From NCBI RefSeq assembly GCF_012932915.1, contig NZ_VCQU01000003.1, positions 62,001-126,000 of the forward strand: a stretch of 64,000 bases of DNA. The letters run 5' to 3'. Below, one piece after another: positions 47,291 through 56,101 of this stretch. Below the pieces are notes generated by a model, which was not told the origin of the DNA, ran no database searches, and worked only from the letters and a program-made list of their open reading frames with translations. This DNA comes from Antrihabitans stalactiti. Its GTDB lineage: Bacteria; Actinomycetota; Actinomycetes; Mycobacteriales; Mycobacteriaceae. A program made the position numbers and the translations under genes. Within the stretch, counting starts at the first letter, position 1. Every line of letters starts with the position of its first letter.

Positions 47291-47339
47291 TAAGATGCCC
47301 TGACGGTAGCCGAGACGCGATGTTTTCGCGAATCAAAAC

Positions 47340-47358
47340 TGAGGTAAGCCTATCCATA
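47340..47358 (+). promoter_or_regulatory. Iron box upstream of the salicylate synthase
   Basis: TGAGGTAAGCCTATCCATA matches the IdeR/DtxR consensus at 13 of 19 positions. It is immediately upstream of the ribosome site GGAGG and ATG 47370, and 50 bases from the box serving the divergent ligase operon. Confidence 0.7.
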
Positions 47359-47369
47359 CTGGAGGACGG

Positions 47370-48713
47370 ATGACGATCGCTGATCAACAGCTGCGTGTCG
47401 ACTCGACGGTCGACTCGCTCGAGGCGGTGACGAAGCTCGCATCCTCCGGACTGTTCTCCGAGTACGTCGTCTACGAGCGCCCCGACGACTGCGTGTTTGC
47501 GGCGGGAGTGATCGGTCGGATCCAGCTCGACACCAACGAAATCCGCACTATGTGGAACGGCGAATCGTGGCGCAAGGAATGGTCCGGATCGCCCGCCGCT
47601 GTTCTCGACGAGGCGTTCGCGACTCTGCCGACCGAGGATACGAATGCGTACGGCTGGATCGGGTTCGAGTTCTGCGCCTACAGCCACGGCGCTGCCGCTC
47701 GCCTCGGCCACACTCAGCCGCTTGCCCACCTGATCGTCCCGCGCATCGAAGTGCGATTCACCGACGGCGGCTTCACCATCGTCGGCGGCGACGCCACGGA
47801 ACAGCGCAGCGTATTCGACCTGCTGGCTACCGAGCCGCCGCGCGTCCCTGCGACCGGCACCATCGACATCCGGACCGACCCCACCGCCTACCGCGAGCGC
47901 GTGGCCAGCGCAGTAGCCGAGATCGAGCAGGACCTCTACCAGAAGGTCATCATTTCCCGTCGCGTCGACATCGACTTCGAGGTCGACATGGCCGCGACCT
48001 ACCGTTTGGCCCGTCCACACAACAACCCATCGCGGTCGTTTCTGCTACGGCTCGGTGGGGTGGAGGTCGCCGGATTCAGCCCGGAGATCGTGGCTTCGGT
48101 CGATTCGGCGGGGTGCGTCACCAGCGAACCACTTGCCGGTACGCGCGCCTTCGGGCGTGGATCCGAGCTCGACCTCGCAGCACGGACCGACCTCGAATCG
48201 GACCCGAAGGAGATCGTGGAACACGCCGTCTCCGTGCGGACTTCGCTCGCGGAAATCCAGACCGTCACCGAACCCGGCACCGCGGTCGTGTCCGATTTCA
48301 TGGAGGTCGTCGAGCGCGGCAGCGTTCAACATCTCGCGTCGACGGTGCGCGGCCAGCTCTCCCCCTGCCGTAGCCATTGGGATGCGTTCGACGCGTTGTT
48401 CCCCTCGGTGACAGCGTCGGGCATCCCGAAAGAGCCGAGCATCGACGCCATCTTCCGCCTCGACGGTCCGGCGCGCGGTCTGTACTCGGGCGCCGTCGTC
48501 GCACTCACAACAGGCCACAGCCTCGACGCCGCATTGGTGCTGCGCGCGATCTATCAAGAGGACGGTCAGGCGTGGTTGCGCTCCGGGGCCGGGATCATCG
48601 CGCAATCGGTTCCGGACCGCGAATTCGAAGAGACCTGCGAAAAGCTCGGCAGCATCGCGAAGTACGTCGTGCGCCGAACCAATGCATCAGCCACAGGACA
48701 GGACCGACCTTGA
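47370..48713 (+). CDS. mbtI: Salicylate synthase (MbtI/Irp9 type)
   Basis: A 447-residue chorismate-using enzyme that forms salicylate by way of isochorismate with Mg2+. Visible landmarks follow MbtI closely: SEPLAGTRAFGRGSELD near 252, SDPKEIVEHAVSVR near 275, VERGSVQHLASTVRG near 310, VTASGIPKEPSIDAIFRL near 350 and FEETCEKLGSIAKYVV near the end. ATG 47370 follows GGAGG. It provides the aryl acid for the ligase on the opposite strand; isochorismate is also the substrate of the MenD in that operon. The stop overlaps the exporter ATPase start (TTGA). Confidence 0.93.
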   Translation: MTIADQQLRVDSTVDSLEAVTKLASSGLFSEYVVYERPDDCVFAAGVIGRIQLDTNEIRTMWNGESWRKEWSGSPAAVLDEAFATLPTEDTNAYGWIGFEFCAYSHGAAARLGHTQPLAHLIVPRIEVRFTDGGFTIVGGDATEQRSVFDLLATEPPRVPATGTIDIRTDPTAYRERVASAVAEIEQDLYQKVIISRRVDIDFEVDMAATYRLARPHNNPSRSFLLRLGGVEVAGFSPEIVASVDSAGCVTSEPLAGTRAFGRGSELDLAARTDLESDPKEIVEHAVSVRTSLAEIQTVTEPGTAVVSDFMEVVERGSVQHLASTVRGQLSPCRSHWDAFDALFPSVTASGIPKEPSIDAIFRLDGPARGLYSGAVVALTTGHSLDAALVLRAIYQEDGQAWLRSGAGIIAQSVPDREFEETCEKLGSIAKYVVRRTNASATGQDRP

Positions 48714-49669
48714 CCAGCACAGTTACTCCCGCAGTCCTGCTCGACAACGTTTCGAAGACCATCGGCGACCATCGCGCATTGGACAGCGTGAGCTTCGAGG
48801 TCGCGAAAGGCAGCGTCCTCGGACTGCTCGGACCAAACGGGGCGGGCAAAACCACGACCGTGAACATTCTCGCCACGCTGCGGTCACCGGATTCCGGCCG
48901 CGCGGTCGTTGCCGGCCACGATGTGACGAAAGATCCCGCAGCAGTGCGGCGTTCGATCATGCTCACCGGTCAGTACGCCGCCCTCGACGAACTGCTGACC
49001 GGACGCGAAAGCCTGTTGCTCTTCGCCCGCCTGCTCGGACTATCACGGCGACAGGCTCAGGCCCGGGCTACCGAATTGCTCGAGCAGTTCGACCTTTCAG
49101 ACGACGGCGACCGCCGCATCGGCGAGTACTCCGGTGGCATGCGCCGACGCATCGACATCGCGTGCGGCCTCGTCACCCGTCCCGAGGTGGTGTTCCTCGA
49201 CGAGCCCACCACCGGCCTGGACCCACGTAGCCGCCAACAGGTGTGGTCGCTCGTCGACGGTCTCCGGAATGAAGGGGTCACGATCGTGCTGACCACGCAG
49301 TACCTGGAAGAAGCCGATGCACTGAGCGATCGGATTGTCGTCATCGATCGCGGCGTCGTCGTCGCGGAAGGCACGGCAGCCGAGCTGAAGAAGCGAGTCG
49401 GCGACACCTATTGCGAGGTCGTCACCGCGGACCCCGCGCAAACCGCGCAAGCACACGCATTGCTCGCCGACCTCGCGCCCGCCGATCTCGTACCGAACGC
49501 CGACCGATTCTCGATGCCCGCCACCTCCGGCGTCGCGACACTCGGTGAGGTCATCTCCAGGCTCGATCAGCACGGAATCCCGCTGGCAGACGTCGCATTA
49601 CGCCGGCCGACCCTCGACGACGTCTTCCTGGCACTGACCGGGCAGCACGCGGCGACGTCAAAGTCATGA
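48710..49669 (+). CDS. ABC-2 exporter ATPase (DrrA-like)
   Basis: A 319-residue ATP-binding protein. Walker A LLGPNGAGKTTTVNILATL near 38-56, signature YSGGMRRRIDIACGL near 142, Walker B VVFLDEPTTGLDPRSR near 160, and a C-terminal regulatory segment ending RRPTLDDVFLALTGQ, all typical of the DrrA family of drug exporters. Start TTG 48710 overlaps the salicylate synthase stop; the frame could be opened further up, but only inside the preceding gene. With the two permeases that follow it probably exports the finished siderophore. Confidence 0.88.
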   Translation: MTSTVTPAVLLDNVSKTIGDHRALDSVSFEVAKGSVLGLLGPNGAGKTTTVNILATLRSPDSGRAVVAGHDVTKDPAAVRRSIMLTGQYAALDELLTGRESLLLFARLLGLSRRQAQARATELLEQFDLSDDGDRRIGEYSGGMRRRIDIACGLVTRPEVVFLDEPTTGLDPRSRQQVWSLVDGLRNEGVTIVLTTQYLEEADALSDRIVVIDRGVVVAEGTAAELKKRVGDTYCEVVTADPAQTAQAHALLADLAPADLVPNADRFSMPATSGVATLGEVISRLDQHGIPLADVALRRPTLDDVFLALTGQHAATSKS

Positions 49670-50454
49670 CGACGACGGCGATACCCACAACTCAGGATTC
49701 CGGCAGCTGGGCCACACAGTGGTCCGCACTGAGCGCGCGCTCGGTGCTGCAAGGCGCACGGGAAGGCGAGCTCGCATTCGCACTCGTCGGGCCGCTGGTC
49801 TTCTTCATCTGCTTCTACGTCCCGCTTCGCCACTCGCTGGACGGAAACGGCGGCAGCTACGCGCAATATTTGATTCCGGTGATCGTGCTGCAGGCGATGC
49901 TGTTCACGGCGATGTCCGCCGCGGACCGTGCCGCCCACGACACGCACGGCGGGATGGGTGCGCGGCTACGATCGCTGCCCGTCGGCAGGTTGGTCGGAAT
50001 GTGCGCACGGGCGACGGCGAACACGGCAAGGGCGGCGCTGTCCTTGATCGGCGCCGTCGTGGTCGGCCTGATTTTCGGCTTTCGCATCCATGGCGGCGTC
50101 ACCCACGTCGTAGCGTTCGCAGGCTTGGCCGTGCTGTTTGCACTCGCGATCAGTTTCGGCGCCGACGCGCTCGGTTCGCTGAGCCGCAGCCGAGAGGCGG
50201 CGGGCATCGTGCTGCTCGTTCCCCAGCTCCTCTTGACAATGCTGTCGACAGGAATCGTTCCCGCCGAAGGATTTCCCGAGTGGATTCGCCCGATCGTGCG
50301 GAATCAGCCGGTGTCGGTCATCGCCGACGCGCTGCGGGGACTCGCAGCAGGCGACCCGAGCGGCTCGGCAATTGCCGCGTCCCTGGCCTGGATCGCTGCG
50401 CTGGGCATCGGCTTTGCGCTGATCGCCATCCGTATCGAACACCGGGAGCGTTGA
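49666..50454 (+). CDS. ABC-2 type permease, first subunit
   Basis: A 262-residue membrane protein with about six membrane segments, for example VGPLVFFICFYVPL near 45, ALSLIGAVVVGLIFGFRI near 125 and ASLAWIAALGIGFALIAI at the end. The DrrB-type loop MGARLRSLPVGRLVGMCARA is present. ATG 49666 overlaps the ATPase stop (ATGA). It forms a heteromeric exporter with the next gene. Confidence 0.85.
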   Translation: MTTTAIPTTQDSGSWATQWSALSARSVLQGAREGELAFALVGPLVFFICFYVPLRHSLDGNGGSYAQYLIPVIVLQAMLFTAMSAADRAAHDTHGGMGARLRSLPVGRLVGMCARATANTARAALSLIGAVVVGLIFGFRIHGGVTHVVAFAGLAVLFALAISFGADALGSLSRSREAAGIVLLVPQLLLTMLSTGIVPAEGFPEWIRPIVRNQPVSVIADALRGLAAGDPSGSAIAASLAWIAALGIGFALIAIRIEHRER

Positions 50455-50455
50455 C

Positions 50456-51256
50456 GTGACGACGACCGAGTCAGTGCAGATCGAGACTTCGGCGAAGGTG
50501 CTCGTCCGCTCGAGTGCAATTCAGGCCCAACGGCTGCTGATGCGTTGGTCGCGAGAGCCGCTGATCCTGATCCAATCGATCATCTTCCCGGCGTTCTTGC
50601 TGCTGGTCTTCGACCTCGTTCTCGGTCGCACGCTCACCGCGTCCGCAGGACAGGACAGCATCTACGGGCAGACGGCCCTTGTCGCACTCTGCGGAGCAAT
50701 GTTCGGCGCATTGTCTACCGGACTGGCACTCATCGAAGAACGCGATTCCGGCATCCTGTCCCGATTCTGGGCGTTGCCGGTGCATCGCGCCTCAGGCATC
50801 GGCGCCCGATTGATCGCCGAAGTCTGCCGAGTCTTCGCCGGGACCGTCGTCCTCACTCTTGTCGGGATGGCATTGGGCCTGCGGTTCGAGCACGGTGCCC
50901 TCGGCTTTGTCGGATTCATCCTCGTGCCGGCCCTGTTCACCATTGGATTCGCAGTGCTGGTGTTGGCAATCGCGGCGCGCGGAACCGGTCGTGCGGTGCT
51001 GGATTCGATCTCGATCGTGTGCCTGCTGCTCCTCTTTTTCAACAGCGGTTTCGCGCCGACCAACCATTACCCCGGCTGGCTGCAGCCGGTGGTATCCGCA
51101 CAGCCGATGAGTCCGGCAATCTCGACGATGCGCGGCCTCGCCGATGGCGGTGCAATTGCAGCGCCGATGCTGCAGACCCTTGCGTGGACCTTCGCGCTGG
51201 TCGGGGTGTTCGGCTGGTTCGCGGTGCGTGGTTACCGTCGAGCTGCGGCGGAGTAG
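50456..51256 (+). CDS. ABC-2 type permease, second subunit
   Basis: A 266-residue permease of the DrrB family with about six membrane segments: LIQSIIFPAFLLLVFDLVLG near 40, GFVGFILVPALFTIGFAVLV near 145, and a final helix near 240-260. The loop ERDSGILSRFWALPVHRASG is the usual coupling region. Start GTG 50456 comes one base after the stop of the first permease gene. Two different permeases with one ATPase suggest an asymmetric export complex, placed in the same iron-controlled operon as the salicylate synthase. Confidence 0.85.
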   Translation: MTTTESVQIETSAKVLVRSSAIQAQRLLMRWSREPLILIQSIIFPAFLLLVFDLVLGRTLTASAGQDSIYGQTALVALCGAMFGALSTGLALIEERDSGILSRFWALPVHRASGIGARLIAEVCRVFAGTVVLTLVGMALGLRFEHGALGFVGFILVPALFTIGFAVLVLAIAARGTGRAVLDSISIVCLLLLFFNSGFAPTNHYPGWLQPVVSAQPMSPAISTMRGLADGGAIAAPMLQTLAWTFALVGVFGWFAVRGYRRAAAE

Positions 51257-51354
51257 GTTCCGCGCCCGCGTTTGGGTACGGAACGTCCGCGGCCGACGCT
51301 AATCTTTGTCGGACGCAATAGCGGCATTTCGTGCCTTAGACGCGAGGACCAGCC

Positions 51355-53235
51355 ATGGCCGATGGTGTCCTACCGGGGAGCTCGATCCCTCCTGCGCCGC
51401 CCTCGGGATCGAGCCCGTTTCGTGGCGCATTCATCATTCGCGAAGCACACCGCCGTTGGCCGATTGCGCTGCGTGTTGGACTATGCGCGCTGACAACCAT
51501 CTTCATCGGGTGGGCCGCAGGCGATATCCAGGCCGGGCTGCTTGCCGCGATCGGCGTGTTCACGGCGTCGTACGGCAGTCGGCGCCCCTACCTCAATCGG
51601 GCGATTCACCTCGCGGTGATTGCCGTGTGCATCGCCGTGGCGGTGGCACTTGGCGTCTGGGCGTCGTCGGTGGTCTGGGTGGCGGTTCTCACCGTTTCGG
51701 CGATCGCCGTCGTGGCGACGTTCGTCTGTAATGCACTGAGCGTCGAGCCTCCCGGTGCATACCTGTTCGTGCTGGTCTGCGCGTCGGGCGCCGCGATGGC
51801 CGGAGCGGACGTGAGCCCGGTCCGGGTCGGCGTTCTGGTGTTCGCGGGCGGCGCAATGGCCTGGGTTTTTCATATGGTCGGTGCACTGTTCCAGCCGCGC
51901 GGTCCGGAGAAGGCTGCCGTGACCGCTGCCGGAATGGCGGTCGCCGAGTTCGTCGAGGCGATTGGCACGGCCGCCGAAGAGGCTACTCAGCAGCGGGCGG
52001 CGCAGGCACTGCTCGAATCATGGTCGATGCTCGTAGCCCGCCAGCATGCCCCGGCGAAGAGCGACACAACGTTGCTTCGGTTGCGCGCACTCAATCGCGA
52101 GCAACACTTGGTTTTCGCCGAGGCGCTGAACGTTTCTGCAGGTAACGAGGCTGCCGCAGCTGACCTAGCGAATCGAGCACGCCAACTCGCTGTGCTTGCA
52201 GCGGATCCGTCCCGAATCGAATCGGCCGGTATAGAGGTACCGATCGACACGACCGCGACCCCGATCGGTCGGCCGGGCCCGTTCGCTTTGCTGCGAGCGG
52301 CCGCCAAGCCCGGGTCGAGGAGCGTGCTCGTCGCAGGCCGAGTCGGAGTTGCGGCTCTGCTTGCCGGCGCAGTCGCGTCCGCATTCGGAATCGACCACGT
52401 GTATTGGGCAATCAGCGCGGCAGTCCTGATGCTGCACGGCGATCTCGACTGGCTGCGAACGGTCCAGAAGAGCTTCGAACGGTTACTGGGCACGTGGGCC
52501 GGCCTCCTGATCTCCGGTGTGATCCTCGCAGCTCATCCGCAGGGACTCTGGCTCGCTGTGATCGCCGCGCTACTGAAGTTCGCCGTGCAGATGACCACCG
52601 TTCGCAACTACGCACTCGCCGTCGTTTTCGTCACGCCGGTAGCAATGATGCTGGCATTCGCCGGTCAGGACATCGACGTCATGCACGTGCTGCTGGCTCG
52701 TGGCCTGGACACCTTGGTCGGTTGTGCGTCTGCGCTCGTCGTTTTCGCCGTGACGACACGTCATATGGATTCCAGGCGCCTACCGGACGCGATCGCCCAG
52801 ACGCTCGCCGGCGTTGGAACTACCGTCCGGTTTCTGGCTCGAACCGAGCTGACCACGCCCGCTGCCAGGGCCGCCCGACGTGACCTACACACCTCAGCCA
52901 TGGCGTTGCTGCCGACCTACAGCGCCTCCGTTGGCGGGTCCCCTGGTCAACGCAGCGCGGCCGAGCGCCTGTGGCCGGCGGTGGTTGCCACCGAACGGTT
53001 GGCGTATCGCATGCTTGCAACCTGCTGGTCCGTCGAACAGCCCGACCATCAGGACGCCATGCGTTCGGTGGTCGATCCCGCAGAAGCCGCCGAACTCGAC
53101 GCCGCCCTCGCAGGCCTCGCGACCGCAGTCGTTGCCGAGTCGGCACCCCCAGCCATCGACGCGCCCCCGAATTTCATTGCCGCTCAGATGCTTTCTGTCC
53201 GAGCATCGTTGGTGTGGTCGAAGCCTGGACCGTAG
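51355..53235 (+). CDS. FUSC-family membrane protein (aromatic-acid exporter-like)
   Basis: A 626-residue protein with two blocks of about five to six membrane segments (about 35-170 and 330-465) separated by a soluble helical region, the internal duplication of the FUSC/YccS family. Members include the aromatic acid exporter AaeB and fusaric acid resistance proteins. The start ATG 51355 follows GAGGA. It lies 98 bases behind the exporter operon, with no iron box of its own, and ends three bases before the convergent FecE gene. Export of salicylate or another aryl acid is a reasonable guess, not shown. Confidence 0.8.
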   Translation: MADGVLPGSSIPPAPPSGSSPFRGAFIIREAHRRWPIALRVGLCALTTIFIGWAAGDIQAGLLAAIGVFTASYGSRRPYLNRAIHLAVIAVCIAVAVALGVWASSVVWVAVLTVSAIAVVATFVCNALSVEPPGAYLFVLVCASGAAMAGADVSPVRVGVLVFAGGAMAWVFHMVGALFQPRGPEKAAVTAAGMAVAEFVEAIGTAAEEATQQRAAQALLESWSMLVARQHAPAKSDTTLLRLRALNREQHLVFAEALNVSAGNEAAAADLANRARQLAVLAADPSRIESAGIEVPIDTTATPIGRPGPFALLRAAAKPGSRSVLVAGRVGVAALLAGAVASAFGIDHVYWAISAAVLMLHGDLDWLRTVQKSFERLLGTWAGLLISGVILAAHPQGLWLAVIAALLKFAVQMTTVRNYALAVVFVTPVAMMLAFAGQDIDVMHVLLARGLDTLVGCASALVVFAVTTRHMDSRRLPDAIAQTLAGVGTTVRFLARTELTTPAARAARRDLHTSAMALLPTYSASVGGSPGQRSAAERLWPAVVATERLAYRMLATCWSVEQPDHQDAMRSVVDPAEAAELDAALAGLATAVVAESAPPAIDAPPNFIAAQMLSVRASLVWSKPGP

Positions 53236-53238
53236 CGC

Positions 53239-54057
53239 CTACTCAGGGCCGCCCACGGTTCCGAATACATGCCGAGTCCCGATCGGAACGATGAGTGGCC
53301 GATCCGAGACCGGGTCGTTGATCACGGTGGCTTCGAGCCGAAACACATCACGAAGGAGGTCGGCCGAGATCACGTCAGCGGGCGCTCCGGACGCGATGAC
53401 GCGGCCTTCCGACATCACCACGAGTCGGTCGCTGTAACGGATCGCCAGGTTCAGGTCGTGCAGCACCATCACGACCGTGCGGCCCAGATCGGCGTGCAGC
53501 CGGTCGACGAGATCGAGCACCTCGACCGCGTGCGCCAAGTCGAGGTAGGTCGTCGGCTCGTCGAGCAGCAACAGGTCCGTACCTTGGGCAAGTGCCATGG
53601 AGATCCAGGCGCGTTGGCGCTGCCCGCCGGACAGTTCGTCGATCGACCGATCGGCGAGGTCGCTGATACCGGTCAGCTCGAGCGCTTCCGCAACCAACGA
53701 TTCGTCGTCGGACGACCACTGGCGAACCCACGACTGATGCGGATGCCGTCCCCTGGCGACCAGGTCGACGACCGTCAGACCCTCGGGCGCGATCGGGGCC
53801 TGTGGCAGCACACCCAAGATGCGGGCGACATCGCGCGACCGCATCTTCGAGATCGCTTTTCCGTCGAGCAGGACGTGTCCGGCCTTGGGCGTGAGCAATC
53901 GGGCGAGAGCGCGCAGCAGCGTCGACTTTCCGCAGCCGTTGGGTCCGATGACAGTCGTCACGACGCCCGTCTCGATCTCCAGATCGAGATCGTCGATGAC
54001 GATGGCAGGGCCGTATCCGAGCGTGACACCAGCCGCGACCAATCGCGATTCCGTCAT
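53239..54057 (-). CDS. Ferric-siderophore ABC importer ATPase (FecE-like)
   Basis: A 272-residue ATP-binding protein of the FecE/FepC family. Walker A VIGPNGCGKSTLLRALARL near 35-53, signature ELSGGQRQRAWISMAL near 143, Walker B LLLLDEPTTYLDLAHAVEVL near 160 and the H-loop VLHDLNLAIRYSD near 198. It powers import of the ferric siderophore through the two permeases just upstream. ATG 54057 overlaps the permease stop (ATGA). Confidence 0.93.
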   Translation of the reverse strand: MTESRLVAAGVTLGYGPAIVIDDLDLEIETGVVTTVIGPNGCGKSTLLRALARLLTPKAGHVLLDGKAISKMRSRDVARILGVLPQAPIAPEGLTVVDLVARGRHPHQSWVRQWSSDDESLVAEALELTGISDLADRSIDELSGGQRQRAWISMALAQGTDLLLLDEPTTYLDLAHAVEVLDLVDRLHADLGRTVVMVLHDLNLAIRYSDRLVVMSEGRVIASGAPADVISADLLRDVFRLEATVINDPVSDRPLIVPIGTRHVFGTVGGPE

Positions 54058-55103
54058 ACCGTCACTCTCCTGTTGGCGCGGACGAGCAGATAGAGCAAGA
54101 AGATTCCGCCGAGCGCTGAGGTGATGATGCCGACCGGCAATGCCACCGGGAGCAAGGTGCGGGCAACGATATCGGCGGCGATGAGCAGAATCGCGCCGAT
54201 GACCGCCGAGGCGATCAGCGGTTCACCCGGACACCGCTGAATGCGTTTCGCGATCTGCGGCGCCGCGAGGGCGACGAACCCGACCGGCCCGACAACGGCG
54301 GTCGCGAACGAGGCGAGCAGCACAGCCGCAAGGAGCACCAGGCCCTGTCGCCGTTGCAGTCCGACGCCGAGCGATCGAGCTTTGTCGTCGCCGAGGCGAA
54401 GGGCGGCGATCGACGGCACCGAGACCAGGGCAAAGCCCGCTGCGACGACGAAGCCGGCCAGCAGTGGCCACACCTGCGACCAGTCCGTCGAGTTGAGCGA
54501 GCCGTTCAACCAGATCTGAGTCCGGGCCGCGTCCTCGATCTTCGCGTAGATCAGCATCCAGCCGATCGCGGCGATGAGCATTGCGTTCACGCCGATGCCG
54601 ATGAGGATCAGCCGGAATCCTTCGAAGCCACGACGCCACGCGAGAAGGTAGATCACCAACGCAGTCACCAGGCCGCCGAGCAGCGCAGCACCGGTGACGC
54701 CGAGAGGCAACAACGCGCCACCGGCCGCGGTGGTTTCACCGAACACGATGACCAGGACCGCGCAGAAACTCGCTCCCGCGGTGATTCCAAGCAGGTCCGG
54801 CGAAGCGAGCGGATTGCGCACGGTCGACTGCGTGAGCGCGCCCGCCATCCCGAGCGCGGCGCCGACGAGGACCCCGATGATCACGCGCGGCAGCCTGACG
54901 TCGAGCACGATGAACCGCTCGGCGCGTTTCCCGCCGCCGCCGAACACATCGACGACCTTCGACAGCGAAAGGTCGAAGTCACCACGCGCGACGTCGATGC
55001 AGATCAGGACCAATAGGACCGCGACCAGACTGAGCACAACGGCGACCGCGAACGGCCGAAAGACGACGGATGCCCCGGCGAAGCGAAGCGCGGTACGTTT
55101 CAC
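54054..55103 (-). CDS. Ferric-siderophore permease (FecCD family), second subunit
   Basis: A 349-residue integral membrane protein of the FecCD type. Characteristic segments are VRLPRVIIGVLVGAALGMAG near 72 and STVRNPLASPDLLGITAGAS near 95, and the end FLLYLLVRANRR. About nine to ten membrane helices. GTG 55103 overlaps the stop of the first permease (GTGA); the longer frame to 55745 runs antisense-like through that gene and is not coding. Confidence 0.92.
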   Translation of the reverse strand: MKRTALRFAGASVVFRPFAVAVVLSLVAVLLVLICIDVARGDFDLSLSKVVDVFGGGGKRAERFIVLDVRLPRVIIGVLVGAALGMAGALTQSTVRNPLASPDLLGITAGASFCAVLVIVFGETTAAGGALLPLGVTGAALLGGLVTALVIYLLAWRRGFEGFRLILIGIGVNAMLIAAIGWMLIYAKIEDAARTQIWLNGSLNSTDWSQVWPLLAGFVVAAGFALVSVPSIAALRLGDDKARSLGVGLQRRQGLVLLAAVLLASFATAVVGPVGFVALAAPQIAKRIQRCPGEPLIASAVIGAILLIAADIVARTLLPVALPVGIITSALGGIFLLYLLVRANRRVTV

Positions 55104-56101
55104 AAGGCGACCAGTCGTCGTTTTCGCACGAGGGCGATGAAGAACGGAGCACCGGCGAGCGCGAGCACGATGCCGACGTCGAGTTCGGCGGGGCGAACGA
55201 CGATTCGGCCGACGACGTCCGCGGTCAGGAGGAACAGGCCACCCAGCAGCCCGGCGTACGGCACCAACCAGCGATAGTCGGGTCCCGTGATCGCGCGCGC
55301 GACATGCGGAACCACCAAGCCGACGAAGGCCACTGGACCTGCGGCGGCAGTCGCGCCGCCTGCCAACAAGGTCACGGCTAGCAGGCCGACGGATCGGTTG
55401 AGTGCGACGTTCGTGCCCAGTCCGCGTGCGACGTCCTCCCCAAGATTGAGCACATTCAGTGCGGGCGTATTCGCAGCGGCAAGGATCAGTCCGACCACGA
55501 TGAACGGCAGCACCTGCCAGAAAATATCCAGTCCGCGTCCGGCGACCGAGCCGATCACCCAGAATCGATAGCTGTCGAGCGTGCGGATATCCGACACGAC
55601 AACCGCGCTCGTCATCGCTTGCAGGCACAGCGTGACCGCCGCCCCGGCCAGCGCTAGCGTCATCGGCGTCGCCGCGGCCGACCCGACCGATGCGATCCCG
55701 AACACCACCGCTCCGGCGATCAGCGACCCTGCCAGTGCGAACCACACGTACTGGCTGGGGATTGTCAGGCCGAAGGCATAGATGGCGATCACCACGAGGA
55801 ATGCCGCGCCTGCGTTGAGTCCGAGTAGTCCGGTGTCGGCGAGCGGGTTGCGCGTGTGGCCCTGGATCAGAGCACCCGCGACGCCGAGCGCGACGCCGAC
55901 GATGAGCGCTACGACGGTCCGGGGAATGCGCAGCGTCTGGACCAATTCATCGGACGGAGTGCCCGACGGGGTGAACACGCCGTGCCACACTTCGCCGATC
56001 GAAATCGACAATGCGCCGACCCCGATACTCGCAATGGCGACCAGGACGAGGAGCGCAGCCAGCACAGCCACACCGACGAGCCGGCGTTTCCTGACGGTCA
56101 A
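55100..56101 (-). CDS. Ferric-siderophore permease (FecCD family), first subunit
   Basis: A 333-residue FecCD permease. LRIPRTVVALIVGVALGVAG near 55 and GHTRNPLADTGLLGLNAGAA near 80 are the family's pore signatures, and the C-terminus GAPFFIALVRKRR is typical. With the second permease it forms the hetero-dimeric channel fed by the FecB-like lipoprotein at 38.4 kb. The start TTG 56101 overlaps the stop of the hydroxylase gene (TTGA), continuing the four-base overlap pattern of this operon. Confidence 0.92.
   Translation of the reverse strand: MTVRKRRLVGVAVLAALLVLVAIASIGVGALSISIGEVWHGVFTPSGTPSDELVQTLRIPRTVVALIVGVALGVAGALIQGHTRNPLADTGLLGLNAGAAFLVVIAIYAFGLTIPSQYVWFALAGSLIAGAVVFGIASVGSAAATPMTLALAGAAVTLCLQAMTSAVVVSDIRTLDSYRFWVIGSVAGRGLDIFWQVLPFIVVGLILAAANTPALNVLNLGEDVARGLGTNVALNRSVGLLAVTLLAGGATAAAGPVAFVGLVVPHVARAITGPDYRWLVPYAGLLGGLFLLTADVVGRIVVRPAELDVGIVLALAGAPFFIALVRKRRLVAL

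Noticed and set aside
55104-55745. Coding extension of the second FecCD permease
   Set aside because: Runs through the first permease in another frame; GTGA overlap and the membrane pattern support the start at 55103.
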